Source of the DNA: Furcasterigmium furcatum
Taxonomy: Eukaryota; Ascomycota; Sordariomycetes; Glomerellales; Plectosphaerellaceae
Direction: 5' to 3'
DNA: 64,000 nucleotides
Assembly (NCBI GenBank): GCA_001599815.1
Contig: BCIA01000001.1
Span: 7,252,641-7,316,640, forward strand
In this document: piece after piece, positions 52,592 to 64,000 of the stretch
How the letters are laid out: every line of letters starts with the position of its first letter
Numbering within the stretch: the stretch's first letter is position 1
Notes under the pieces: generated by a model
The model's input: only the letters and a program-made list of their open reading frames with translations
What the model was told of the DNA's origin: nothing
Database searches by the model: none
Program-made: the position numbers and the translations under genes

Positions 52592-54796
52592 ATGTTCTTC
52601 TCGCGAAAAGAAAAAGAAGAGACGGCGGCATACCCTGCCGTCCCCGACTCCCTCCGGGCTGACTCGGCCGATCACATCGCTCCTGAGATTAGAAATACTC
52701 AGTATGCTCGTGCCGACACAGCCGCCTCCTTCACCCCCTACCTCGGCCTCAGGGCCAGGCTCTCGCAGGTCTGGGCCAACCGATGGACCATCCTGCTTTT
52801 GCTCGTTCTGCTCCGTGTCCTCCTCAGCATCGTCGGCCTTGACGAAGACGTCAACGAGGCCAACAGCAAAGCCCTGCGCGCTTGCACCAAGGTCGAAGAT
52901 GTCGGCAGCGCCATGGCCTCCATGCCACACTACCTCTCCGTCGGCGTCAACGAGATGTCCGCCATGGGCATCGAGAAGACCGTGTCTGCCCTGGTTTCCG
53001 TGCTCGGCCTCGTCATCACCGGTGTTCAGGAGCTCATCATCTTCGTCATCGAGATGGTCACCTCCATGTATGTCTGCCTGATCGTCGCATTCATCGAGAG
53101 CGGCCTCGACGTCGCGGCTCATGTGTCCGAAAAGGTCACGGATGCCATGAACAGCGCCATCAGCAGCATCGCCGACACTATCAGCGACCGTGCTGGCGAC
53201 GTGGAAGATTTTATCAACGACATCAAGGGTCCCATCGAGGACAGCTTCCTCGGCGGCGCTCTTCCCGACATTCCCGACGTCGATTTGACTGGTCCTGTCG
53301 ATAGGCTCAAGGACATCGAAATCAGCGACGACTTTGTCGACGACATCAGGTCCCTCCGCGAAGACATGCCGACTTTCGACGAGGTCCGCAACGCGACAAG
53401 GGAGGCAATCCGGACTCCGTTCCGCCTCCTCAAGGACAAGATCAAGGAGGAGTTCGGCAACTACACCTTCGACCGATCCGTCTTCCCGGTCGCCCAGAAG
53501 CAGGCTCTCGAGTTCTGTTCCGGCAACAACGCCATCACCGACTTCTTTGACCATCTGAGGTCTTTGATCAGCACTGCTCGCACTGTCTTCATCGTCGTCA
53601 TCTCTGTTCTGGCCATCCTCGTCATGATTCCGATGGCCTGGTACGAAATTATGAGGTGGCGCCGTCACCGTGAGCATGCCAAGCTCGTCGGAGACAACTC
53701 ATACGACCCCATGGACGTTGTTTACATCGCTTCCCGACCGACCTCGGCATCCTGGGGTATCAAGTTCGCATCCAGGTTCGAAGGAAAGCGCCAGATTCTC
53801 GCCCGATGGGCCTGGGCCTACGGAACCTCGTTCCCTGCCCTCTTCATTCTTGCCCTTGCGATTGCTGGCTTCTTTGCGTGCGCATGCCAGGCTATCCTTC
53901 TCAAGATCGTCGAGGACCAAGTCCCCAAGCTTGCCGCTGAAGTCGGGGAGTTTGCCGACGATGTTGTCACCAGCCTTACCGCTGTTTCCGAGGACTGGGC
54001 CAACAGTGCCAACGGCGTGGTTCTCTCGGCCGAAGAAGACATCAACGATGATCTACTTGGCTGGGCGAGGACCGCCACTAGTGCCGTCAACGACACCTTG
54101 AACACCTTTACCGATACCATGCAAAACGGCCTGGAGACGGTGTTCAACGGCACGATTCTCAAGAAGCCTATCGAGGACGTCATTCGCTGCACCATCGGTC
54201 TTCGAATCGAGGCCGTCCAAAGCGGTCTCACCTGGGTTCACGACAACGCCCACGTCAGCTTCCCCCTTCTGCCCAACGACACCTTCAGTTCAGGCGCTCA
54301 GCAATCCATCGAGGATGATTCGGATATGACCACCTTCCTGGCGACACCATCGTCCGTAACCACCGACGAGGTCACCGGCGCCGTTCAATATGTGGTGGAC
54401 AAGCTCCGTCAGCACATCATCATGGAGGCTCTCATCTCCACCGGCATCCTCCTCGTCTACGTCATCCTCGTACTCATCGGCGTCATCCGTGCCCTTGTGG
54501 GCATGGCAACTCCTGGTGGACGCGGCGAAGGCATGCGATACACAGGCGACAAGCGTGTCCCGCTCACTCCGCGAGGCCAAGAGGCAGGCTCTGATGAGCG
54601 TTTCCCTCACTTTGGCCAGAGTGAAGCATCAGGGGCCAATCCGCATGCGGGCTACTACAGCCGCGACAGCCACGAAGACAACAAGTACATGTCCACTGTT
54701 CCCGGCGGCAGGGCGCGAGCAATGCAGTCTCCCACCAGGACAAGTTCCTACGGGCAGTTCGAGTCGACAGCCCCGCCACCGGGAGGCAAGTTCTAA
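52592..54796 (+). CDS. prm1: Plasma membrane fusion protein Prm1
   Basis: Single exon of 734 residues, the usual size. Prm1 works at the plasma membrane during fusion of mating or vegetative cells. A short cytosolic N-terminus leads to a first membrane segment (about residues 66-82, WTILLLLVLLRVLLSIVG). A second hydrophobic region follows near 132-165. Later segments are VFIVVISVLAILVMIPMAW, FPALFILALAIAGFFACACQ and STGILLVYVILVLIGVIRAL. Between them are two long extracellular loops rich in short helices and cysteines. The first loop shows DPIEDSFLGG-like and VDLTGPVDRLKDIEISDDFV stretches typical of Prm1. The C-terminal tail is cytosolic, Gly/Ser/Pro-rich and low in complexity. Confidence 0.94.
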   Translation: MFFSRKEKEETAAYPAVPDSLRADSADHIAPEIRNTQYARADTAASFTPYLGLRARLSQVWANRWTILLLLVLLRVLLSIVGLDEDVNEANSKALRACTKVEDVGSAMASMPHYLSVGVNEMSAMGIEKTVSALVSVLGLVITGVQELIIFVIEMVTSMYVCLIVAFIESGLDVAAHVSEKVTDAMNSAISSIADTISDRAGDVEDFINDIKGPIEDSFLGGALPDIPDVDLTGPVDRLKDIEISDDFVDDIRSLREDMPTFDEVRNATREAIRTPFRLLKDKIKEEFGNYTFDRSVFPVAQKQALEFCSGNNAITDFFDHLRSLISTARTVFIVVISVLAILVMIPMAWYEIMRWRRHREHAKLVGDNSYDPMDVVYIASRPTSASWGIKFASRFEGKRQILARWAWAYGTSFPALFILALAIAGFFACACQAILLKIVEDQVPKLAAEVGEFADDVVTSLTAVSEDWANSANGVVLSAEEDINDDLLGWARTATSAVNDTLNTFTDTMQNGLETVFNGTILKKPIEDVIRCTIGLRIEAVQSGLTWVHDNAHVSFPLLPNDTFSSGAQQSIEDDSDMTTFLATPSSVTTDEVTGAVQYVVDKLRQHIIMEALISTGILLVYVILVLIGVIRALVGMATPGGRGEGMRYTGDKRVPLTPRGQEAGSDERFPHFGQSEASGANPHAGYYSRDSHEDNKYMSTVPGGRARAMQSPTRTSSYGQFESTAPPPGGKF

Positions 54797-56175
54797 GCAA
54801 GCAAAAGCAACAAAAAAAAACGGCTTTCCTTTGGTCAGCGCATGTTTCACTCTCACCTCCGGCCTGGGCTGGCTGGACCGCAAGCCGAGAGATGCCCCTC
54901 ATTCACGACGACATGGCGATAGATGCATTACGGAGGGGATGGAAGGAGCATAGAGGACGGTATCAGTACCTTACTTAATGTTTGTGTTTTTCAACGGGGA
55001 TTGGTTTTGCTTGCACGCGTTTTGCTCGAAAGATACCAATTGGTCTCACCGACCACCGCCGTCTCTTCATCAGGTACTCTGCTTTCAGTTCTGCATTGGA
55101 TGCCGGCACTCCGGCCCAGGCTTTTTCCTTCAGTCATCTCTCATCTGCCTTTACAACTGCCAAGAATCGCTGGTCACAGACTGCTCTCGTCTTTGCGTTC
55201 AGAGCCCCCGAGCAAGGGGGTGCGGATATATGCAGCCAGATTGATCACGGATGATAGATAGAAGCTCGATATTGAAATGAAAACGCTGCAGACTGCATCT
55301 AGTTCACCTTGAAGTGACTGTGTTTGGGTGACCCATGCATGTCATGTATTCATGTAGTCCGGTCATAGCGGTCGACGTCTTCATGGCCCATGTCATGTAT
55401 GAGATCCATCATGCCCCTTACAATAGCACTTATCTTCCCGCTCCCACCGGATATCGCTCTTCGTTCTGGGCTGCCGCTCACCCCAGAGGCGGAGCCTACA
55501 CTTTTGGACACTTCATGTCAGAGATGCATGGAAATGGAGCCGCCGTCTGTTGATGGCCAGTACTAAGTGAGCGGGATGTGGCGGGAGCTTCGGAACGTGA
55601 AGATGGATTTCCGGCGGAGAGAAGTAACTACTGCGGCAACCAGCTGTCGCAGATACCGAATTCGATGGACGCTCCGACGTCACCATGAGCTGTACTGGGC
55701 AGTTGCGCAATGGATTGAGGAGTGACTAACACGTAGTGTCTCGGCTCTCGTTCCCATGCCGTGGTTGCCATGCGGGAAACCCCTATTCTGCATCCGCTGA
55801 ACCAAGGGTGCCTGCAGCGGCCCGAACCCCTGGAACAGGCGCCTTCCCCCTTTGGGCACTTCCGCTGGTCAGATTCTGGCGGGCGCGGCTCTCCAATTCG
55901 AGGAGCGTCCTGTTCCGGCATCGGGTGAATGGCGGTTGGGTGGATCCCTGGCTAAGGGGCGGGGTGAAGCTTTGACCTGCTGCCAGAAAATTCCCCACGC
56001 CTCCGATCTCCGATTGAGGAACGGCGGAGCGCCACTCAACTATCCTCCTTCAACCTTCGTGGCTTGGGACCCTTCCTTCGCACGTAAATACCACACACTT
56101 CCTCGGCCAACAGGGCGATTTCTTCTCCACGACCATCACCACTACACTTCATCACAGAGAGCAGACACGCCCAAT
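54797..56175. other. Intergenic, tryptophan synthase upstream region
   Basis: About 1.4 kb between two plus-strand genes. It holds the Prm1 3' UTR and the tryptophan synthase promoter. I looked for a TGACTC-type general amino-acid control site near 55700-56175 and saw only a near match (TGACTA) at about 55722. No gene is supported. Confidence 0.55.
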
Positions 56176-58498
56176 ATGGAGGCAATTCGTCAGGCTTTCC
56201 AGCGCTGCAAGGCGCAGAACAGGGTGCGTTCATCCGTCGAGGCCTTCCTTGGCTTGCCCCTCCATCGCGGGGCAATCAACCCGTGGACTCCCTCGGCGCC
56301 CATTGAAATTGTTTGCACAGCTAACCGATCTTCTCAACACAGTCCGCGCTCGTCACCTACGTTACCGCTGGCTATCCCACTGCCGAGGAAACCCCCGACA
56401 TCCTCCTTGCCCTCGAGAAGGGCGGTGCCGGTGCGTCATCTCGATCATCGCTCACCACACCAAATGTGCTGACATCTATCTCCCAGACGTTATCGAGCTC
56501 GGCGTTCCCTTCACCGACCCCATTGCCGACGGCCCAACCATCCAGTCCGCCAACGTGATTGCCCTGAAGAATGGCGTTAACATCGAGTCCACTCTGCGGA
56601 TGGTTAAGGACGCCCGCGACCGTGGCCTCAAGGCGCCCGTCATGCTCATGGGCTACTACAACCCCCTCCTGAGCTACGGTGAGGAGCGCTTGCTCAAAGA
56701 TTGCAAGGAATCCGGTATCAACGGCTTTATTGTGGTCGACCTCCCCCCCGAGGAGGCCGTTTCCTTCCGCAAGCTCTGCACCAAGGGCGGCCTGTCCTAC
56801 GTGCCCCTCATCGCTCCCGCCACCTCCGATGCTCGCATGCAGATTCTCTGCCGTCTCGCCGACTCTTTCATCTATGTCGTCTCCCGCCAAGGCGTTACTG
56901 GCGCCCTTGGCAGCATGAACGCCAACCTCCCTGATCTGGTCGCGCGCGTCAAGAAGTACTCTGGTGGCAGGCCCGCCGCCGTCGGCTTCGGTGTGTCCAC
57001 TCGCGAGCACTTCGTCAGCGTCGCTCAGCTCTCCGACGGTGTTGTCGTCGGCAGCCAGATCATCACCACCCTCCAAAAGGCCGCCGACAAGGAGTCTCGC
57101 CTTCGTGATGTCACCGAGTACTGCGCTTACCTCGCCGGTCGCACCACCACTGAGGCCGAGGAGGCCACCCGCGAGGTCGGCATCATCGAGGCCATCGCCG
57201 GCGCCCGCGAGCCCGAGCGCGAGGCCACCGTTTCGGGCGTCATCACTGCCGAGGAGGATACTGAACTCGTCGCCAAGCTGGCCGCCATGCACGGCAAGAT
57301 CCCGGAGCGTTTCGGCGAGTTTGGCGGTCAGTACGTCCCCGAGAGCTTGATGGACTGCCTCTCCGAGCTCGAGGAGGGCTTCAACCGCATCAAGGACGAT
57401 CCCGCCTTCTGGGAGGAATACCGCTCCTACTACGACTACATTGGCCGCCCCGGCCATCTTCATCTTGCCGAGCGCCTCACCGAGTACGCCGGTGGCGCCA
57501 ATATCTGGCTCAAGCGCGAGGATCTCAACCACACCGGTTCCCACAAGATCAACAATGCCCTTGGCCAGATCCTCCTCGCCCGACGCCTCGGAAAGACCAA
57601 GATCATCGCTGAGACCGGTGCCGGCCAGCACGGCGTTGCTACTGCCACCGTCTGTGCGAAGTTCGGCATGGGCTGCACCGTCTACATGGGCGCCGAGGAC
57701 GTTCGCCGCCAGGCCCTCAACGTCTTCCGCATGAAGCTTCTTGGCGCTAAAGTCATCGCAGTCGAGGCTGGTAGCCGCACCCTCCGCGATGCTGTCAATG
57801 AGGCCCTCCGCGCCTGGGTCGTTCACCTCGAGGACACCCACTACATCATCGGTTCCGCCATCGGCCCCCATCCCTTCCCCACCATTGTCCGCACTTTCCA
57901 GTCCGTCATCGGCGAGGAGACCAAGGCGCAGATGCTCGAGAAGCGCGGCAAGCTGCCCGACGCTGTCGTTGCCTGCGTTGGCGGCGGCTCCAATGCCGTC
58001 GGCATGTTCTTCCCCTTCGCTTCGGATCCCTCTGTGAAGCTCCTCGGTGTCGAGGCCGGCGGCGATGGCATCGATACTGATCGCCACAGCGCCACCCTCA
58101 CTGGCGGCTCCAAGGGTGTCCTCCACGGTGTCCGCACCTACGTTCTCCAGGACCGCCACGGCCAGATCTCCGACACTCATTCCGTGTCCGCTGGTCTCGA
58201 CTACCCCGGCGTTGGACCCGAGCTTTCCTCCTGGAAGGACAACGAGCGCGCCAAGTTCGTCGCCGCCACCGATGCCCAGGCCTTCATGGGTTTCCGTCTC
58301 ATCAGCGAGAAGGAGGGCATCATCCCCGCCCTCGAGTCCGCCCACGGCATCTACGGTGCCATCGAGCTGGCCAAGACCATGAAGAAGGGCGAGGACCTTG
58401 TCATCTGCCTGTCTGGCCGTGGCGACAAGGACGTCCAGAGCGTCGCCGATGAGCTCCCCAAGCTGGGTCCTCAGATCGGCTGGGACCTGAGGTTCTGA
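56176..58498 (+). CDS. Tryptophan synthase, fused alpha-beta (TRP3/TRP5 type)
   Basis: Three exons: 56176-56223, 56343-56430 and 56487-58498, giving 715 residues; introns are 119 and 56 bp. The protein fuses the alpha part (indole-3-glycerol phosphate to indole, about residues 1-260) with the PLP beta part (indole plus serine to tryptophan), as in fungi. Alpha marks: ALVTYVTAGYPT, VIELGVPFTDPIADGPTIQS with the catalytic Glu and Asp, FIVVDLPPEEA, YVVSRQGVTGA. Beta marks: RFGEFGGQYVPE, LKREDLNHTGSHKINNALGQ with PLP Lys399, ETGAGQHGVA, CVGGGSNAVGMF, and GLDYPGVGPE. All key residues look intact. A linker of about 60 residues (residues 262-325), rich in Glu and Ala, joins the parts. Confidence 0.97.
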
Positions 58499-59179
58499 GG
58501 AGCCCCACCCCCCTTCGAGACGCGACACGAGCAGCATTGCGTGTGAGGCTTTCAGGTCGGAGAGTTAGAGATACCCACGATTGTGGTTTATGCTTGACAG
58601 GTGCACGGCGTATGGAACAGGGTGGCATGTGCTTTTCACGATGTTACGGACACTGGCAAAAAAGACTAGATGGCCTCAAAAGGCTGTAGATAGGCTTGAC
58701 AGCGGTAAATATGATGAATGACCTTGTCAGACCCGGTATTATTTCGCTGTGCATGCAGGGGACTTGTGAGAGTTGGTTGCGTCTTGAAGACGCAGAGAGC
58801 GGGTCGAGATATCTTGTCACATCTACTTGTGGCGAGGCATCTCTCCGGCTCAATGCCGCATCACACATGCCGCCAAGCCGGCTTCCGGTGATGCTGTATG
58901 ACTACCAACTAAGGTGACTGGGTCTCGGAAGTCCTGGTCTGGAAGTTCGCTCAATGCCGCCAGAACCGATTTGCTGTAGCAACACCAATGACACGCAGTC
59001 GATTATATAGTGATTCCTGTCTGCATCAGGTCACCAACAACAAAAGACATGTGCCCATACTTGTATGAGGAGCTCATATTCCACAAGAAGCTCAGCTACA
59101 TCCTTTCTGAGCATATTGCGACCAACACGACGTTTTTTAGGGCCAGAATGTCTGCAATTGGCCAACCTGGGTCGATATA
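58499..59179. other. Intergenic, nothing distinct
   Basis: About 680 bases with the tryptophan synthase 3' UTR and the upstream part of the next gene. No motif stands out. Confidence 0.5.
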
Positions 59180-60398
59180 ATGTTGTATGTGCACGACTTG
59201 AGCTCGGTCCCAGAGCACCTTCAACAAGCAGCCATTCACGACCCCGGCGCCATAAGCGACGATGACTTCGTGAAATTCCTGAAGTTCAAGCCAAGGGGAG
59301 CCCATGGCGCTCTTTTCTCGCATCTGACAGACCCGAGGTACCCGGACATCGCGGTCGCCATCGCAGGAAGACTCGAGGAGAAGCGGATAACGACGGACCT
59401 GCAGTGGACAAACTGGCTGGACATGGTAGCTTTGGCCTATTCTACTCCCCGAGGCAAGAGTCTGCTAGATGCTGACCAGAATTGCGAGACAGGTGTCTAA
59501 ACTTGATGGCATGCCTGGGAACGGAAGCCGTCTCGTCCTGATCTGCGCAAGCAGTGTCGACGGCGGAACGGCGAGATGAGCCTACGGACCGTGCCGTTCT
59601 CCCGATCTGTCTTTAAGAAGATCAAGGCGGCATTGCAGCTGAGCGGCATGCGAATACTTCAGCTCCCAGGAACAAGCGGTATAGATCTCCCGAGCAAGGC
59701 GCAAATGGAATCCTGGCCAAGCACACGGCCCCTTGGTAAGTCCCACGAGGCCCCAAATGATCCACCATGCAAGCAGAGTCGACTTATGACTCTGACGGCT
59801 TCTTCTAGTCTTGAATGCCTTGAGACCAGCCTGCGACTGCCGCGCGAGCAGGCCTACTGCCATGACAGTGGTTTTCCTCCCTGATCGAATGACAACCAAT
59901 GTCGTGTGGTGGGGATTTGAGCCGGAGCCGCATGCAGGCTGGGCTTTCTCCAGAGTTCGCGGCGAACAGATCACCAAGACTCACCCACTCGCCATGCTCG
60001 TGGTCCTCGCCTTCGTGGAGTCCGCCTGGGAGAGGGCGACGATGGACAGATGGACGATCGTGATGAGAAATATCGTCAAAGACCGAGACCCGGAAGCGCT
60101 CGAGTGGTTTCTGCAGTCGACGTGCAGGTCGGCGACCGAGCTTCAGCACTGGAGCAACTGTCTTCAGGAGCTGATCGACTTCTCGGTCATTCTCGAGGAG
60201 AAGCGCTTTCTCCAGGATACCGAGGACCCGGGGTTTGCCTCAGCGGCCATGCTCCGAGCCATGGACAGCACGGGCACAATTATCCGAAGGGTGCCGAGGC
60301 GCGAGATCGACGAAATAGCGGGCAGGGTTGAGACCCTTGACGAGGGATACGCCGAGAGCAGTCGCCTGTTGGAGCAGCTTCGTTGGGAACGATCATAG
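59180..60398 (+). CDS. Unknown fungal protein with an uncertain or broken reading frame
   Basis: Two protein-like blocks share a frame. Block one starts at 59180 (MLYVHDLSSVPEHLQQAAIH, then DDDFVKFLKFKPRGAHGALF) and ends at a TAA at 59498. Block two runs from about 59552 (SRSVFKKIKAALQLSGMRIL), through a 73-bp intron (59736-59808), to the stop at 60398; it contains TTNVVWWGFEPEPHAGWAF and ends YAESSRLLEQLRWERS. Between them, 59486-59576 reads well only in another frame (SKLDGMPGNGSRLVLICASS). Either two small opposite shifts are present (decay or sequence error), or an intron of about 126 bases from 59426 removes part of the domain. I do not recognise the family. No signal peptide or membrane helix is seen. 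Confidence 0.5.
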
Positions 60399-63300
60399 GA
60401 GTTGATATCTAATCATGGAATAAAATCGCTCTTCCTCAATTTCGTTGGTTGCTCGTGGTCTCTCAACAGGTGATCTGCATTCTGACGTCGAGAACACGCC
60501 ACTGCTCTGAAGTTTGGCGTGGCTTCATTGTCACCGGGACGTTTCAACAGCCCATTGCCCCAAGATAGTTCGATACACATTCAGCCTTGGGAAAAAAGAC
60601 TCCAGTTGCCAGATCTCGTTCTGTTCAGTTGACCTGGTCAGTCACACCCGTGTCACCTTGAAATGGACGGAGCATGCCCCGGAGCCGCCGGAAAAAGTGG
60701 ACCCCATTTACCGTCGAAGCCGGGATGGCCTCGGGGCCGCTTTGTCCTGCCGCGAGCCCTTGAGCACTCACTACCAGACCAAAGACGACGACCACAATGG
60801 TGACTCGCCCAGTCATCGGTCGCCCAACAGAAAACGCAACACCGGCAAACGTGGGCTGGCTGGGCTGGCAGTCAAGGCGGTGAGGGGGCGGGGTGGTCGT
60901 GTCGTTCAGGGCCAGATCCACTCACACCACACCACCTTTTAGTGAAGTGGCCAGGCCATACCTATCGGCGGTCGCGCGTGTGCATCCGCTCTTGAGAGGT
61001 TGCAGGAAGTGGCTGCAGCAGGGCCTGAAAGGGGAGGTCGGTTCCTGTTCTATTGGCTGACAACGAGGTATGGTTGTTTGGGACGGAGCGGCCAGAGATA
61101 ATCTGCGGCCAGGAAACTGGTGTTCGAAAATAGCATCACAGTAGAAACTCGCCCGGCTCTCACTAACCCTCGCTGGAGTCTCGCAAGCCGTCACCAAACA
61201 GGGAGGCAGGAGCCCCGAGCTGGCATTCAGATGACAGCAGTTTGGTTCCCCATGGGCATTGGGTACTGCAACGCGAGATTGGGCTTGCTGTTCCTCCGAC
61301 GCTCATGCCTCCCATCTCCCCGGATCCCGCTTCCGAGCCAGACTAGCCACCCAGCCCTGCCAGAATCCTTCCGTGTTCCGCGTGCTTGTATGTATCGAGA
61401 AGTGCAGATGGGAAGCATCGGGGAAAGCGATCACTCTCAAAGCTGGGCACTGCACCTGACGGAGGTTTGGGAGGGTCGGCAAAGTCCCTGGACCTGAACA
61501 CAATCGGCCATCCATCTTCAGCTTCGAGATATGATCGGCAAACGCGGCCGCAGCACTGGCGCTATCGAGGACCAACCTCCAGGTTCCGCTAGGCAAGGCC
61601 GAGGCACAGTGAAACCGGACTTATGTCCAGCCTTCAGCTCACCCGCCAAACCGCCAGCCAATAGCCCGAGCAGCGAGTGACCTTCTTTCTGCCGCTTGAC
61701 AATCGACAGAGACCCTCTGCCAGGCAGGAGCAGGGAGATCGGGAGGCACGGCCGCGAGATCTCCGAGAGGAACTGGAGGCTTCAGTCAACAAGCCGATTG
61801 ATCGCTCGCATTGCGCTTCACCCCACACACACGCGCAATGATGGCGGCCTGCAGGCAATGCCACAGACCTTTGAGCCCAGCCAGCAGACAGCGCCACGTT
61901 ACCAGATCCGCCCGCCTCTGGAGCCAAGCGCGCGGCCACCGATGACCAACAGGGCCCGCCCATTCCGCTACTCTGGGACTGGAGAAGGCCACAGTGCCAG
62001 AGTGCGGGAGCGTTGTACTCGTCGCACGGGCGTGTCTCAACAAAGAGGGCAGCAACTGGGCATGCGAGCATGGCGCCGTCGAGGGACTCCGCTTTCCCGC
62101 CGCGAGGCTGCTAGCTGCGTCCCGCCCTCGTCGACAAGGATTGTGTTCTGTTCTGTACGTTGTGCAGCGGTCTTTTGTGCCGGCCGACGTGCAACCATTG
62201 TGAACTGTCGATTATGCAGAGACGGGGCACAAGTCACCCGACTCGTCCCCACACAGTCCGCCCCGTCCCGTCGCCTTCCATTCCATCCTCTCCCCTCAGC
62301 CTGCTGCCACCGCTGCTGCTGACGCAGATGGCGGCCTGATACTTTAGGCCCAAGCCAAGGTCGTGTTTCGAGACTGCGACTCGCGAGACATCTCGTGAGT
62401 GGGCGTAGAGTCGGAGGCGCAGAAGAGACGAATTGCCGGAGCCCGCCTGCATGGAATGAGAAACATTGATAGTTTCCACTAGAGGCGTGCCTTGCTGCTC
62501 GCCAGCGGAAGCTTCAGGGGGACGAAAACAATGAGCCGGCCCCTGACTAGAAACCTCACCGCACCGGGCGGTCCAGTCTTTCCAGAGGCATCCATCATCT
62601 CACGATGATGGCGGCGCGGATGGGTCGGTCGGCGGTCAGTTGATCAGGGAAGAACTGGAGACGGGGCAGACAGCTCACACAGAAGGAGTCAGTCAGCGGT
62701 CGGGTGAGTCGAACTGTGAGGCACCCGGTGGGAAGACTCACAGGGGGGCCCTGAAGCCCCCCGAAGAAGACAGAGCAGGAGGCGGGATGGCCACAGTGCG
62801 GCAGCGCCGGTGCCACCGCGCGCCGCCCAGCCTCGAACTCGAAGGTGAACCGTCCGGGGTGGAAGGAGGCTTGAAGGGCACAGCCAGTCGCCTGTCGGCT
62901 AGTGGGTCGGCGCAGCGAAGCGGAAAGAGCATGGGTCGGGGTGGCCAATCTCTCGCTGCATCCGTCACCCTACAGTGTCAAGTTCCTGCATGCCTTGATG
63001 CCTCGATAAACAACAGAAGCCGGGCACTGTCCTCGCACGGAGGACGACATGGGAGGGCCCATGGCCAGAGCGCCCAAGCGCCCACTCTGCCTGCCAGCGC
63101 TAGGCTGCAGACGGGCAAGTGGGGAGGTCATGCGTCCAATGAAAACAGAGTGGCGAGTTCTGGAATGGCGTCAAGAAATGGAGCATACAGTGCTGACACG
63201 GCCCTCGGACCCTTCTCATTGGGCCTTCCCATGAGGGGGCTCCAGTCGATCCATCCCTTGCCTCCCTCGCCTTCTGCACCTGCAATGCACCTCTCAGTGC

Positions 63301-63760
63301 GTTCCCACCCCCCCGCCGCTTCCAACAAAAAGCATCGTCTCGTCCCGGCCACCTCCCTCCCACGTCCCTTCCCCCCATCTTCACATCACCCTTCCTTCCA
63401 CTCATCTCTCCCCAATACGTTCAACGACCACCACCACTCTTCATCTCTCAAACTGCGAAATCCTTTGCGCTCCCAAACAAACCACACCACGAAAAGCGAT
63501 TCCACTGCGACCAAACATTCCTCAACCGCTCTCCCCACATTACTCTCGACCCTCCTCGGCTGAGTCTCATTGTTTGTGCTACGACCGCCGTTTTAATACC
63601 GCACGCAGCGCTCGGTTCACCCACAAAAGACCTCCCAATCTCCACCACACATCCAATCCTGTCTGCTGCACAAACTCTCCGTCACCACACGACAGACAAC
63701 ACCGACAACCAAGACGACAACGACGACATTTCCCCTTGTTCTACAATACAGATCTAGATA
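60399..63760. other. Long intergenic region and leader of the last gene
   Basis: About 3.4 kb. The last 500 bases (63250-63760) are rich in C and T and look like a long 5' UTR or promoter of the gene at 63761. ORFs of 208 codons (61696-62322) and 307 codons (62640-63563) lie in GC-rich sequence, but have low-complexity translations with no family features. I do not call them genes. Confidence 0.5.
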
Positions 63761-64000
63761 ATGTCTTCATACTACCAATTCAGCCAGCACGCCCACCCTA
63801 CTCCCGCCGTCCCGGGCGCCTCTCACAACAACCACCATGGCGGTCGCAACAGGAGAGCGCCTCGTCTGTCCGTCTCCCAGAATGCGCAAAAGCAGTTCAG
63901 GGGCGTGCGCAGCATGAAGGAGCTCAACGAGTCCGTTGCGCTCAGCGCCTTCCGCAACAAGTTCGAGGTGTCCCGGTCCTTCGATCTCGAGGACGACATG
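63761..64000 (+). CDS. Unknown conserved fungal protein, N-terminal part
   Basis: The ATG at 63761 starts an 80-codon frame that is open to the window edge. It begins MSSYYQFSQHAHPTPAVPGA and then a His/Asn/Gly-rich stretch. The better-structured part is RRAPRLSVSQNAQKQFRGVR followed by SMKELNESVALSAFRNKFEV and SRSFDLEDDM. This resembles a conserved protein of Sordariomycetes that I know only as hypothetical. No domain can be named from this part. The long C/T-rich leader is typical of regulated fungal genes. Confidence 0.75.
   Translation, partial: MSSYYQFSQHAHPTPAVPGASHNNHHGGRNRRAPRLSVSQNAQKQFRGVRSMKELNESVALSAFRNKFEVSRSFDLEDDM

Noticed and set aside
52568..53677. 369-codon minus-strand frame opposite PRM1
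   Set aside because: Antisense shadow of the PRM1 exon; Asp/Val/Gly-rich with no fold.
56372..58537. 721-codon open frame on the strand opposite tryptophan synthase
   Set aside because: It mirrors the codon structure of a certain gene. C- and G-ending codons on the coding strand keep the antisense frame open, and its translation is Gly/Ala/Leu/Asp-rich with no fold.
61696..62322. 208-codon plus-strand ORF
   Set aside because: Arg/Pro/Thr-rich translation with no homology signal. Opposite-strand ORFs of similar size overlap it.
62640..63563. 307-codon plus-strand ORF before the last gene
   Set aside because: Low-complexity translation that changes to a C/T-rich leader; no domain, no codon bias. 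More likely promoter and UTR of the gene at 63761.

Overview
The window looks like nuclear DNA from a filamentous ascomycete (Pezizomycotina, most likely a Sordariomycete). Genes are monocistronic and lie on both strands. Most carry a few short introns of about 48-65 bases with GT..AG ends and CTAAC/CTGAC-type branch sites. Coding sequence is rich in C-ending codons, and the proteins are fungal types: Prm1, a fused TRP3-type tryptophan synthase, an Och1-like mannosyltransferase and a WSC-domain protein. I saw no rRNA, tRNA, CRISPR array, plasmid or phage feature. A 10-N gap and two single Ns show this is a draft assembly.

Layout. 1-9400 (minus): the start of an unknown protein (runs off the left edge), an FGGY ribulokinase-type kinase, and the cleavage/polyadenylation factor Pcf11. 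10340-19300: a secreted WSC protein (minus), a quiet 2.6 kb spacer with an 11-bp minisatellite, mitochondrial aspartate aminotransferase (plus), an alanine-rich coiled-coil protein (minus) and an Och1-like glycosyltransferase (minus). 19321-29904: a seven-helix membrane protein (plus), mitoribosomal bL28m (plus), a TilS-type tRNA-lysidine synthetase (minus) that shares a 415-bp divergent promoter with a Pet8-type S-adenosylmethionine carrier (plus), and the WDR48/Bun107 deubiquitinase cofactor (minus). 29905-35520: an island with an extremely intron-rich adenylosuccinate synthetase bracketed by two diverged direct copies of a repeat. 35517-43868 (minus): a small Cys/His-rich protein, the DEAD-box helicase Has1, bifunctional PFK-2/FBPase-2 and a secreted aspartic protease. 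45650-64000: a DUF829/PaxU-like hydrolase (plus), a triple-KH RNA-binding protein (minus), Prm1 (plus), tryptophan synthase (plus), an unknown gene with a troubled reading frame (plus), a 3.3-kb spacer and the start of another unknown gene (plus).

The genes are mostly unrelated housekeeping functions. RNA processing and ribosome-linked genes recur (Pcf11, Has1, KH protein, bL28m, TilS), as do central metabolic genes (aspartate aminotransferase, PFK-2, tryptophan synthase, adenylosuccinate synthetase). I see no biosynthetic cluster.

The most striking signals are in gene architecture. The adenylosuccinate synthetase needs 21 introns to give an intact protein of about 423 residues, including one 5-nt exon. 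The aspartate aminotransferase needs a 3-nt exon, a single Asp codon. All exon models were made by eye from splice consensus, frame and protein-family fit.
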